Shown here in pieces: positions 54,052-63,121 of a stretch of DNA of 64,000 nucleotides (the first letter of the stretch is position 1; every line of letters starts with the position of its first letter). A program made the translations under genes and the position numbers. Source of the stretch: Sphingobacterium sp. UBA2700. GTDB taxonomy: Bacteria; Bacteroidota; Bacteroidia; Sphingobacteriales; Sphingobacteriaceae. The notes under the pieces were generated by a model. The model was not told the origin of the DNA. It saw nothing but the letters and a program-made list of their open reading frames with translations, and did no database searches. The stretch covers positions 19,279-83,278 of the forward strand of contig DELI01000021.1 of assembly GCA_002354335.1 (NCBI GenBank), read 5' to 3'.

Positions 54052-56448
54052 ATGGATGTAAGGAATGAATTAAAGCTGGATACCAATTGTTACCACTGCG
54101 GTGATACAATTGAAGATACTTCCTATATTTTAGATAAACATAGTTTTTGCTGCTTGGGCTGTCAAACAGTCTACCAAATTCTTAATGAAAATAACTTAGC
54201 GAGCTACTACAGATATAACACCCATCCGGGAAAATCGCAGAAAGCGCAAAAAGAAGACTTATCCTACCTGGATGAACCCAATATTATTGCCAAGTTGGTC
54301 GATTACCAAGATGACAACATGGCTATCATCACATTCTATGTGCCTGCTATACACTGTTCTTCCTGTATCTGGTTGCTAGAAAATCTCTATAAGTTAAACC
54401 CTGGAGTGAAAACTTCTCAGGTCGACTTCATGAAGAAGCAAGCCAGCATAACCTTCTTTAAAAACGAAATATCACTCCGCGAATTAGTCGAACTTTTACA
54501 TCAAATAGGCTACGACCCGAAAATTACATTGCAGGATGTTATCAAGGAAAGTAAAAAGGTAAATCAAAATAAACTGATCGCCAAGATTACTGTTGCAGGA
54601 TTCTGCTTCGGTAACTCCATGATGATCTCCTTTCCGGAGTATTTCGGAATGGCAGAGTTCGAGCGTCAATATACCAGCTTCTTTGGCTATATGAACCTTG
54701 CTTTCGGACTGCCGGTCCTACTATTCAGTGCTTCGGACTATTTTAAGTCGGCCTGGTACAGTCTGAAACAAAAACGCCTCAACTTAGACGTGCCTTTAGC
54801 TTTAGGTATTTTCGTCTTGTTTTTCCGCTCCGCGTTTGAAATTATTTCCCAAACAGGAGCAGGCTTTATGGATACTCTCTGTAGTTTGGTATTCTTTATC
54901 CTGATCGGTAAATGGGTGCAACAACGTACGTACTACCACATATCCTTCGAGCGTGATTATCGATCTTATTTTCCGGTCGCTGTAACGGTCATTGAAAATG
55001 AGATCAATAAACCAACGCAGATTGCAGATTTGAAAGTCGGCGATCGCATTATGGTGCGCAATAACGAGATCATCCCTGCCGACGCCATTCTGTTAAAGGG
55101 GAATGCAGCGGTAGACTTCAGCTTTGTAACCGGCGAAAGCAAGCCCGTGGAAAAAGTACTCGGTGAAGTCGTGTATGCTGGGGGTAGACAGATCGGTGAA
55201 GCAATTGAACTAGAGGTCGTAAAGGCAGTTTCTCAAAGCTACCTGACTAAACTATGGAACAACGAAAGTTTTAAACAGGTAGAAAAGAAATTTGAAACCT
55301 TCATTGGATACATCAGTAAATACTTTACCATCGGATTGCTATTAATTGCTTTTTCAGCAGCCGCATATTGGGGCGTTACTGGAAATGCAGAGAAGGCATG
55401 GGCAGCATTTACTGCAGTATTGATTATTGCTTGTCCTTGTGCATTAGCATTAAGTTCGCCTTTCACGCTCTCCGCAGCGCTCAGTATATTCGATAAGAAT
55501 AAATTATACATCAAAAATACAGCAGCGATTGAACAGATGGCGGCTATTGATACCGTTGTTTTTGATAAGACCGGAACAATATCTTCGCCTAACGTGTCGA
55601 GTATGTATTTTGAAGGCGAGCTGACAGCACAGGAAAGAAGCCTTTTGTTTTCTATCTGTCGAAACTCCAATCACCCTTTAAGTCGAGAGATTATTAAATG
55701 GTTGGGCGAAGTGCCTGTATTACCGATTTCAAATTACATCGAAACGATAGGGAAGGGACAAGAGGCTGTATATCAGGATTGGGAAATGAAAGTCGGTTCG
55801 GCAAGTTTTGTCGGAACAGAGAAAAAAGATTTTGAGGGTTCAGTGGTTTATATTAGTGTTAATGGTCAAGTAAAAGGCTTATTTACCTTAGAGCAGTCCT
55901 GGCGCGAAGGGCTGACCGATGTAATCAGTAACCTCAAAGGAGATCATTATCAATTGCATTTGATATCAGGAGATAATGAACGTCGCGCAGATGCCCTTAA
56001 ACTGATTTTCCCAACACAAGCAAGCTTGTTGTTCAACCAGACACCGTCGGATAAACTAAACAAGATTGACGATTGGCAAAAAGATAACCATAAGGTCTGT
56101 ATGTTGGGCGATGGATTGAACGATGCCGGCGCCTTACGTAAGGCCGACCTGGGAATCGCCGTGTCAGATGACATTAATAATTTCTCGCCAGGTTGCGATG
56201 CTATTTTGGATGGCGCATCCTTCAGCAAGCTTCCTAAGTTCTTTAAGTTTAGTAAAGATGCCGTAAAGGTAATCAAGATGAGTTTTATGATCTCGCTGGC
56301 ATATAATACGATCGGTTTGAGCTTTGCCGTACAAGGAACAATGTCGCCTTTGTTTGCCGCGATATTGATGCCGATAAGTACCGTAACGATTATTTCCTTT
56401 ACAAGTTTGATGACGCGTGCATACGCAAAACGTAGAAAATTAATTTAA
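54052..56448 (+). CDS. ccoI: CcoI-type copper-translocating P1B ATPase for cbb3 oxidase assembly
   Basis: The 798-residue membrane ATPase has an N-terminal Cys-rich module (CYHCGD...CCLGC, about 17-45) and an HMA domain with CSSC (Cys102 and Cys105). The P1B core carries CPC (Cys461-Pro-Cys463), phosphorylated Asp505 in DKTGT, and GDGLNDAGAL. The N-terminal Cys module and the ccoS partner mark it as CcoI/FixI, which exports copper for the CuB site of cbb3 oxidase. The start ATG 54052 is 10 bases after hemN. The longer frame is only an overlap. Confidence 0.93.
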   Translation: MDVRNELKLDTNCYHCGDTIEDTSYILDKHSFCCLGCQTVYQILNENNLASYYRYNTHPGKSQKAQKEDLSYLDEPNIIAKLVDYQDDNMAIITFYVPAIHCSSCIWLLENLYKLNPGVKTSQVDFMKKQASITFFKNEISLRELVELLHQIGYDPKITLQDVIKESKKVNQNKLIAKITVAGFCFGNSMMISFPEYFGMAEFERQYTSFFGYMNLAFGLPVLLFSASDYFKSAWYSLKQKRLNLDVPLALGIFVLFFRSAFEIISQTGAGFMDTLCSLVFFILIGKWVQQRTYYHISFERDYRSYFPVAVTVIENEINKPTQIADLKVGDRIMVRNNEIIPADAILLKGNAAVDFSFVTGESKPVEKVLGEVVYAGGRQIGEAIELEVVKAVSQSYLTKLWNNESFKQVEKKFETFIGYISKYFTIGLLLIAFSAAAYWGVTGNAEKAWAAFTAVLIIACPCALALSSPFTLSAALSIFDKNKLYIKNTAAIEQMAAIDTVVFDKTGTISSPNVSSMYFEGELTAQERSLLFSICRNSNHPLSREIIKWLGEVPVLPISNYIETIGKGQEAVYQDWEMKVGSASFVGTEKKDFEGSVVYISVNGQVKGLFTLEQSWREGLTDVISNLKGDHYQLHLISGDNERRADALKLIFPTQASLLFNQTPSDKLNKIDDWQKDNHKVCMLGDGLNDAGALRKADLGIAVSDDINNFSPGCDAILDGASFSKLPKFFKFSKDAVKVIKMSFMISLAYNTIGLSFAVQGTMSPLFAAILMPISTVTIISFTSLMTRAYAKRRKLI

Positions 56449-56458
56449 ATTTGTCCTT

Positions 56459-56638
56459 ATGAACATCATATTTATGCTGATCGGATGTAGTGTTTTTATC
56501 GCGTTGTTCTTCTTGGGCGCTTTCTTTTGGGCCTCTAAAAACGGACAACACGAGGACACCTATACACCCTCTGTTCGAATTCTATTCGATGACGAACCAG
56601 TAGATAACGACACAGAAATGACAGAAAAGAAGGGTTAA
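56459..56638 (+). CDS. ccoS: Cbb3-type cytochrome oxidase assembly protein CcoS
   Basis: The 59-residue protein is below usual gene-finder limits but clear. It has one N-terminal membrane helix (MNIIFMLIGCSVFIALFFLG), then AFFWASKNGQHEDTYTPS and VRILFDDEP, the CcoS signature (F-W-x(3)-GQ-D-x(3)-P...ILFDD). It is needed for heme/copper insertion into CcoN. It starts 10 bases after ccoI. The gene that would normally follow, ccoN, is not here. Confidence 0.9.
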   Translation: MNIIFMLIGCSVFIALFFLGAFFWASKNGQHEDTYTPSVRILFDDEPVDNDTEMTEKKG

Positions 56639-56696
56639 ACGCCATTCTATCACATTTTTTTTACAATAGGCATAGTCATGCCCTAACGCTGTTGTG

Positions 56697-56704
56697 TATC
56701 TTTG
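56697..56704 (+). promoter_or_regulatory. -7 element (TATCTTTG) immediately before the next gene
   Basis: TATCTTTG lies only 6 bases before ATG 56711. The mRNA would be leaderless or nearly so. No good -33 TTG is visible at 19-20 bases. Confidence 0.5.
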
Positions 56705-56710
56705 CAGCGT

Positions 56711-57076
56711 ATGTTCAGATTTCTACATTTCCTGGCATTGTTTGGCTACCTCAACATCCTATGTTACGAGGTTAAGCAAACTGACTACTTCGGTCTGGCC
56801 TCGAAACAGTCGAACGAAACCTTGGTGGAAGTCGTACTCGAAGAAGTCTTAAATATCAACCATTCCGAATTGCCGGAGTCTCTACCGGGAATTATCTTTG
56901 ACGATTATCGCATATTTTCATTATTTGTAGGCTTCCTGCCGATGGTAATGGTCTTTACTTGGCTGTTATCGCGATTAATCAATCGAATCAAAGAGCTAGA
57001 TCACCCATTTTATCTCTCAAAAACGCAATGCCTCCCTGGCTATTACAGCTTTTTGTATAGATACCGCCCATTCTAA
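56711..57076 (+). CDS. Membrane protein of unknown function upstream of the fused RND pump
   Basis: From ATG 56711 the protein has 121 residues. A hydrophobic N-terminus (MFRFLHFLALFGYLNILCYEV) and a second segment near 78-97 (FSLFVGFLPMVMVFTWLLSRL) flank an acidic middle (VEVVLEEVLNINHSELPESLPG). A TTG 9 bases upstream is inside the -7 element and unlikely as a start. It is 110 bases before the adaptor gene and separates the ccoS end from the pump. No family recognised. Confidence 0.6.
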   Translation: MFRFLHFLALFGYLNILCYEVKQTDYFGLASKQSNETLVEVVLEEVLNINHSELPESLPGIIFDDYRIFSLFVGFLPMVMVFTWLLSRLINRIKELDHPFYLSKTQCLPGYYSFLYRYRPF

Positions 57077-57186
57077 TTTCTGCCCTTTAACTCGCTTTTA
57101 GGGATTGCTACAGGTGCGCCGAAAGGTGGACACCCTTAGCCCTCTTGTATTCTATTTTATTTATATATACCACATTTTATATTGCT

Positions 57187-58293
57187 ATGAAAAATAATCG
57201 TGTGCTACTGCCTGTTTTAGGCTGGGCATTGCTCGCCGCGTCTTGTACGGCAAACAGTAATGAAAAAGTATCTACCGCGCAACCTAAGGTAGTTCCCGTT
57301 ACGAATCTAATCCAAATGGATACCGTTATTTACAAAGAGTATATTGCCGACATACAGTCACAAAGAAATGTCGAACTGCGTTCGCGCTTAACGGGATTCT
57401 TAAATAAGATATATGTCGACGAAGGTGCACATGTTCGTAAAGGACAAGTGTTGTTCTCGTTGAATAATGAAGAATATAAAGCCGATTTCGCACAGGCACA
57501 GGCTGCCGTAAATAGTGCAGAAGCCGAAGTGAAGAAGGTCGAGTTGGAAATGGAACGCACGAAAAAATTAGTCGACAAAAATATTGTCAGCGGAACTGAA
57601 TACGAGCTGCTACGCGTGCAGTTGCGCGCAGCACATGCGAAAGCCAGAGAGGCAGAAGCTGTGTTAAATCAAAACCGCACAAGATTAGCGAATACCCAAA
57701 TACGCGCACCGTTTGACGGAAGGATTGACCGCATTCTTCTAAAAGAAGGCTCCTTGCTGAATGAAGGCGCTCTTATTACATCAATCTCCGACTTGAACAA
57801 TGTCAATGTCTATTTTGATATCTCGGAGCCTGAGTACTTAGCAATCGTTACAGATCCTGAAGCACAAGGAAAGAAATTCAGTAAAGAAGTTCAATTAATC
57901 TTGGCAAATGGACAGTTATATCCACACCGCGGCCAAGCCGAAATTGTAGAATCGGAATTTGAAGCAAGTACAGGATCGATTTCACTTCGTGCCAAATTCC
58001 CAAATCCGAACGGAATTTTGAAGCATGGTGCAACAGGTAGAATTGGCGTGCCTACGCAGACAGGCAACTTGACCTTGGTTCATCAAAAGTCGGTTGTAGA
58101 GATTCAGGATAAAGCCTATGTCTATACCTTAAAAGGTGATACCGTAAAAATGACGCCTTTCCAAAATGGACAACGTGTCGGACATTATTACGTAGTGGAA
58201 AATGGCTTGCCGAAGGATTCGAAAATTGTATTTGAAGGGGTAAACTCACTGCGTGATGGAATGATCGTGAAACCAAAAATGGTAAATAACTAA
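57187..58293 (+). CDS. RND efflux periplasmic adaptor lipoprotein (second pump)
   Basis: From ATG 57187 the protein has 368 residues with lipobox LLAASC (Cys about 20). The longer start adds 14 residues that spoil the signal peptide. Barrel-sandwich halves (VELRSRLTGFLNKIYVDEGAHVRKGQVLF and IRAPFDGRIDRILLKEGSLLNEG) and a coiled-coil hairpin are clear. The permease/outer-channel fusion gene starts 17 bases on, behind an AAAGGAGAAAGG purine-rich RBS. It belongs to the HAE-type adaptors, and no regulator gene is adjacent. Confidence 0.93.
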   Translation: MKNNRVLLPVLGWALLAASCTANSNEKVSTAQPKVVPVTNLIQMDTVIYKEYIADIQSQRNVELRSRLTGFLNKIYVDEGAHVRKGQVLFSLNNEEYKADFAQAQAAVNSAEAEVKKVELEMERTKKLVDKNIVSGTEYELLRVQLRAAHAKAREAEAVLNQNRTRLANTQIRAPFDGRIDRILLKEGSLLNEGALITSISDLNNVNVYFDISEPEYLAIVTDPEAQGKKFSKEVQLILANGQLYPHRGQAEIVESEFEASTGSISLRAKFPNPNGILKHGATGRIGVPTQTGNLTLVHQKSVVEIQDKAYVYTLKGDTVKMTPFQNGQRVGHYYVVENGLPKDSKIVFEGVNSLRDGMIVKPKMVNN

Positions 58294-58310
58294 AGGAGAA
58301 AGGTAATTTC

Positions 58311-61300
58311 ATGTTCGAAAAATTTATTAAACGACCAGTTTTATCATTGGTCATATCCATTTTTATTACCCTATTGGGACTATTGGCGCTCTTTACCTTG
58401 CCGATTACCCAATTCCCGGATATCGTTCCGCCCTCGGTCGTAGTAACCGCCAATTATACCGGTGCAAACGCCGAAGTGAGTACCAACGCCGTGGCTATTC
58501 CGCTGGAAAAGGCCATCAATGGGGTGGCGGGTATGACCTATATGAATACCGTATCTACCAATAATGGTACGACCTTAATCCAAGTATTCTTTAAAGTAGG
58601 TACTGACCCCGACATCGCTGCGGTAAACGTGCAGAACAGGGTGACAACGGTGCTCGATGAATTGCCCGAAGAGGTAATCAAAGCCGGGGTAACCACCGAA
58701 AAAGAGGTGAATAGTATGTTGATGTACTTAAATCTCTATACGGATGACGAGACCGCTGATGAACGCTTTATCTACAACTTTACTGATATCAATATCCTGA
58801 AAGAGTTAAAGCGTATCGAAGGTCTTGGTTTCGCGCAGATTATGGGAATGAAGGATTATGCCATGCGTATTTGGGTGCGTCCCGACCGTATGTCCGCATA
58901 TTCCATATCGACCGATGAATTAGTAACCGCCCTGCGTAGACAAAATATCGAAGCGGCACCTGGACAAACGGGTATCAGTTCGGATAAAACAGTCAATATG
59001 CAGCAGTATGTACTTCGTTATCCCGGTAAATTTACAGAAGTTTCGGAGTATGAGAATATCCCAATCCGTGCGAATGTGGATGGTTCCATCATTCGGGTGA
59101 AGGATATCGCAGATGTCGAATTTGGATCCCTGGACTATGAAATGGTATCCGAAACAGACGGACGCCCATCGGCTTCTATCATGTTAAAGCAGCTTCCGGG
59201 ATCTAATGCGCAGGAAGTAATCCAACGCGTAAAAGATAGAATGGAAGAACTGAAGGGCGCCACATTCCCACCGGGGATGACTTACACCATGGGATACGAC
59301 GTATCTCGTTTCTTGAATGCGTCTATTTCCAGTGTATTGATCACGCTTGTTGAAGCATTTATCCTCGTGTTTTTAGTGGTATTCATCTTCCTTCAAGATT
59401 TCAGAGCAACCGTCATCCCAATTTTAGCAGTGCCTGTCTGTTTGATCGGATCGCTCTTCTTTATGCAGATGATGGGATTCTCCATCAATCTACTAACGCT
59501 TTTTGCACTCGTATTAGCAATTGGTATTGTCGTCGACAACGGAATTGTCGTCGTCGAGGCCGTCTATGCGAAGATGGAAGAAGAACATCTCTCGCCAATG
59601 GACGCTACCCTTGCAGCAATGAACGAAGTGGGATCGGCAGTAATCGCGATTACGCTCGTGATGTCTGCGGTATTCGTTCCGGTGGCCTTTCTTGACGGGC
59701 CGGTCGGGATCTTCTATCGTCAGTTCTCGCTAACCTTAGCAGCCGCGATTGTTATTTCGGGTATCAATGCCTTAACCTTAACGCCGGCTCTTTGTGCCAT
59801 TATTCTAAAATCACCACACGATAAAAAACCAAGCAACAATTGGTTAGATAAATTCTTTAAAGGCTTTAACCGTGTTTACGATCGTATCAGCGGTGGTTAT
59901 AAAGGTACGTTAAGTAAAATCGCAGGACGTCGTGTAATTACCCTCGCATCTTTAGCCATTATGTTCGTGTTGACTTGGGGCTCTGCCGCTATTCTGCCAT
60001 CCGGATTTATTCCGACGGAAGACCAGGGAATGATCTACGTGGCGGTTACTACGCCGCCGGGAGCGACCGTGGATAGAACCGAAGCCGTATTGAACGAGGT
60101 CGATGCTTTGGCCCGAGAAATGGATGTCGTAGAAACGGTTTCTATTCTTGCCGGCTATAGTATCGTAACGGAAGTGTCCGGAGCGTCTTATGGTATGGGG
60201 ATGATCAACTTAAAGGAATGGAAAGAAAGAGATCAGACGGTGGACGATGTGATGCGCGTGCTTCGTGAGAAAACGGCGCATATCGCCGACGCAGAAGTTG
60301 AGTTCTTCCCGCCGCCTACAGTGCCTGGTTTCGGTAACTCATCGGGTTTCGAGCTTCGCGTTCTGGATAGAACGGGTAATGAAGACCTGGCTGCGACTGA
60401 TAAAGTGGTAAAAGATTTCATGACGAAGTTAACGGAAGACGAGGTGATTGAAAGCGTAAGCTCAACCTTCGACGTGAACTTCCCTCAGTATATGCTGGAA
60501 ATTGACTACGATTTAGCCGCTAAAAAGGGTATTTCCGTAGAAAATTCCATGAATACTTTGCAGACCTTATTAGGTAGCCAGTATGCAACAAACTTTATCC
60601 GCTACGGACAGATGTATAAGGTAATGGTGCAGTCGGATGCATTCTCCCGAAAACGTCCGGAAGATATCTTGAACCTCTACGTGAAAACGGCAGATGGCGA
60701 GATGGTGCCTTATTCGTCATTCATGACCATGAAGCGTATTTACGGTCCGGAGCAGATTACACGTTATAATATGTTCACATCAGCAATGGTGACCGGGCAA
60801 GCGGCACCGGGCTTTAGTTCCGGACAGGCGATTGAAGCGGTTGAGCGTATTTCTGCTGAATTACCGCAGGGTTATGTAATCGAATGGTCGGGAATGACGC
60901 GTGAGCAAAAGATTTCCGGTAATCAAGCGGCTTATATTTTCTTGCTCTGTTTAGTATTCGTGTATTTATTGCTATGTGCGCAATACGAGAGTTTCTTGCT
61001 GCCATTGCCGGTAATTCTATGTTTACCTGCGGGTATCTTCGGAGCCTTCATTTTCTTAAAATTATTCGGATTGGAAAACAATATCTACGCCCAGGTTTCC
61101 TTAGTCATGCTAATCGGATTATTGGGTAAGAATGCTATTCTGATTGTGGAATATGCAAACTTGAAGCGCAAGCAAGGGATGGATGTTTTGGAAGCGTCAA
61201 TCGAAGGTGCCGTAGCTCGTCTGCGCCCAATCTTGATGACTTCATTCGCATTTGCTGCCGGACTGATTCCTTTGATGTTAGCGTCTGGTGCCGGTGCAAT

Positions 61301-62879
61301 CGGTAACCGTACAATCGGTACGGCTGCGGTAGGGGGTATGGTAATCGGAACCGTCATAGGTGTATTGGTAATACCTGGCCTAATCCTTCTTTTCTCCCGT
61401 AGAAAAAAGAAAGCTGAGAAGCAGAAAACAAAGCGTCTGAAAGAAGCGACAGTAGCGATGGTAATCTTGTTATTCGTTTCTTCATGTTCGGTTCCAAAGC
61501 AAACGAGCAGACCGGAAATCGACCCAAAAATGAATACTGAAGCAAAACAGCTCTTAACAGATTCGTCGAATGTTGCCAATCTGCCTTGGCGTGAGGTATT
61601 CACGGATGCAAACCTGATCGCATTGGTAGATTCTGCATTATTGAACAATAGAGATTTGCGACAAGCGGTCTTGCGTATCGAAAAAGCACAGGCGAATTTC
61701 AGATTCCGCAAGTCATCGCTCTATCCGTCAATTGATGCAGCGGTAGAAGCTGGCCTAAGAAAATATGGGCATTATACGGAGTCGGGAATCGGTAACTACG
61801 ATTCCAATTTCTCCGAAAACCTAACGGATGATGAGAAACTTCCTGAACCTTTTATCCCCGATTACTTCGTAGGAGTGCGCTCTTCCTGGGAAATTGACCT
61901 TTGGGGAAAGCTGAGAAATAGGAGAGAGGCAGCTTTTATGCAACTCATGTCGGAAAGTGAGCTGAAACGTTTGATGGAGACTGAATTGATTAGCAGTATT
62001 GCTTCGGCTTACTTTGAACTGATCAGCTTAGACCAAAAGATTAAGGTTTACGAAGAGAATATCAATCTTCACGAACGTGCTCTGGAGATTGTGCAAGCGC
62101 AAAAGGAAGCGGGGCGTGCAGATGAATTAGCCGTGCAGCAGTTTAAATCCATTCTAGCGGAGTCAAAAGCAGGGCGTGAGAACGCCATGCAGGAGATTCT
62201 GGCGTATGAGCATCAGATCAATTCTCTAATCGGTAGAGTATATCAGCCTATTGTCCGTTCGAATAATCAATTGCGTGAGAATTTGCTCTTTGCTGATCTT
62301 TCCGTTGGAAATTTGGAAGACCTATTCAATAACAGGGTCGATATCCGAAAAGCAGGATTGGATTTGAAAGCTGACTTCCATGAATTGGAAAGTACGCGCT
62401 TGTCATTCTTGCCGTCGGTCGCTATTAGTCCTTATTTAGGTTTGCAAAGCTTTAGCTTAGACAAATTGTTTAGTATCGATAAATCGGTGACTTACGGCTT
62501 ATTTGGAGGTGTGACCCTGCCAATATTTAGACAGCGCGAATTGAAATCCCAATACGAAACCATGAAAGCTTCCTACGGAATCAGCTTCCTAGAATACGAG
62601 AAAGTGGTATTGAATGCGGTAAACGAAGTATCGCTAGCGTTGAAAACCCATGGCGCAATTCAGAACCGTGAAGATTTCGTTCAAGAGCAGGTATTGGCAT
62701 TGGAATCATCGATCCAAGCCGCCGAAGAACTTTTCATAGCAGGCCGGGTAACCTACCTGGACATCATCACCGCACAAAAAGGACTGGTTGTCGCTCAGGT
62801 TGCAGAAGTCGACATCCTAAAAGAGAAAATGCTTAATCAAGTAGTGCTCTATAAAGCCTTAGGTGGTGGATGGAAATAA
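58311..62879 (+). CDS. RND permease fused in frame to a TolC-family outer-membrane factor
   Basis: This is a single 1522-residue frame. Residues 1-1040 are an AcrB-type permease (MFEKFIKRPVLSLVIS; LPITQFPDIVPPSVV; TM10 Lys in GLLGKNAILIVEYA). Residues 1059-1522 are a full OMF of the NodT/CusC kind (DPKMNTEAKQLLTDS...WREVFTD, ending VLYKALGGGWK). Between them are a basic run (RRKKKAEKQKTKRLK), a hydrophobic stretch and lipobox FVSSC (Cys1059), i.e. a complete lipoprotein signal. The permease C-terminus is cytoplasmic, so this signal should re-insert and may be cut by signal peptidase II, releasing the channel. The proton relay reads Asp409-Asn410, where AcrB has Asp-Asp. In-frame Met1050 could also start a separate product. 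Confidence 0.9.
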   Translation: MFEKFIKRPVLSLVISIFITLLGLLALFTLPITQFPDIVPPSVVVTANYTGANAEVSTNAVAIPLEKAINGVAGMTYMNTVSTNNGTTLIQVFFKVGTDPDIAAVNVQNRVTTVLDELPEEVIKAGVTTEKEVNSMLMYLNLYTDDETADERFIYNFTDINILKELKRIEGLGFAQIMGMKDYAMRIWVRPDRMSAYSISTDELVTALRRQNIEAAPGQTGISSDKTVNMQQYVLRYPGKFTEVSEYENIPIRANVDGSIIRVKDIADVEFGSLDYEMVSETDGRPSASIMLKQLPGSNAQEVIQRVKDRMEELKGATFPPGMTYTMGYDVSRFLNASISSVLITLVEAFILVFLVVFIFLQDFRATVIPILAVPVCLIGSLFFMQMMGFSINLLTLFALVLAIGIVVDNGIVVVEAVYAKMEEEHLSPMDATLAAMNEVGSAVIAITLVMSAVFVPVAFLDGPVGIFYRQFSLTLAAAIVISGINALTLTPALCAIILKSPHDKKPSNNWLDKFFKGFNRVYDRISGGYKGTLSKIAGRRVITLASLAIMFVLTWGSAAILPSGFIPTEDQGMIYVAVTTPPGATVDRTEAVLNEVDALAREMDVVETVSILAGYSIVTEVSGASYGMGMINLKEWKERDQTVDDVMRVLREKTAHIADAEVEFFPPPTVPGFGNSSGFELRVLDRTGNEDLAATDKVVKDFMTKLTEDEVIESVSSTFDVNFPQYMLEIDYDLAAKKGISVENSMNTLQTLLGSQYATNFIRYGQMYKVMVQSDAFSRKRPEDILNLYVKTADGEMVPYSSFMTMKRIYGPEQITRYNMFTSAMVTGQAAPGFSSGQAIEAVERISAELPQGYVIEWSGMTREQKISGNQAAYIFLLCLVFVYLLLCAQYESFLLPLPVILCLPAGIFGAFIFLKLFGLENNIYAQVSLVMLIGLLGKNAILIVEYANLKRKQGMDVLEASIEGAVARLRPILMTSFAFAAGLIPLMLASGAGAIGNRTIGTAAVGGMVIGTVIGVLVIPGLILLFSRRKKKAEKQKTKRLKEATVAMVILLFVSSCSVPKQTSRPEIDPKMNTEAKQLLTDSSNVANLPWREVFTDANLIALVDSALLNNRDLRQAVLRIEKAQANFRFRKSSLYPSIDAAVEAGLRKYGHYTESGIGNYDSNFSENLTDDEKLPEPFIPDYFVGVRSSWEIDLWGKLRNRREAAFMQLMSESELKRLMETELISSIASAYFELISLDQKIKVYEENINLHERALEIVQAQKEAGRADELAVQQFKSILAESKAGRENAMQEILAYEHQINSLIGRVYQPIVRSNNQLRENLLFADLSVGNLEDLFNNRVDIRKAGLDLKADFHELESTRLSFLPSVAISPYLGLQSFSLDKLFSIDKSVTYGLFGGVTLPIFRQRELKSQYETMKASYGISFLEYEKVVLNAVNEVSLALKTHGAIQNREDFVQEQVLALESSIQAAEELFIAGRVTYLDIITAQKGLVVAQVAEVDILKEKMLNQVVLYKALGGGWK

Positions 62880-62932
62880 ATAGGTAAATTAAAATAGATG
62901 GTTGGAGGTAATTTAGGTTTCTCCAAAAAATG

Positions 62933-62965
62933 AGGAAGCTGCCCAATCGGGTAGTTTCCTTTTTT
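62933..62965 (+). terminator. Terminator of the fused-pump operon
   Basis: GGAAGCTGCCC pairs with GGGTAGTTTCC over AATC, allowing G-T pairs, and is followed by seven T. It lies about 55 bases past the stop. Confidence 0.85.
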
Positions 62966-63056
62966 GTTAATAGAACCTTTTGGACAGCCTCCTTTTTTTT
63001 TATACTTGCGCAATAACCATGTATGGTAATAAACTGTTTTTTCTTCCTAAAAAGGG

Positions 63057-63088
63057 TTGTTGTAGTTGTAGTTGTAGTTGTAGTTGTT
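63057..63088. repeat. TTGTAG hexanucleotide microsatellite (about 5 units)
   Basis: TTGTAG is repeated about five times in tandem. A frame across it reads as CSCSCSC, but that frame has no homology or RBS and is not called as a gene. Number changes by slippage are likely. Confidence 0.85.
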
Positions 63089-63121
63089 TCTTGTTTTGCA
63101 CATTTGTTTTAAAAAGGAATT

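Noticed and set aside
61380..61500. A frameshift or missed stop splitting the second RND pump from its outer-membrane factor
   Set aside because: The given sequence is open and in frame through the junction; a sequencing error cannot be excluded but nothing here shows one.
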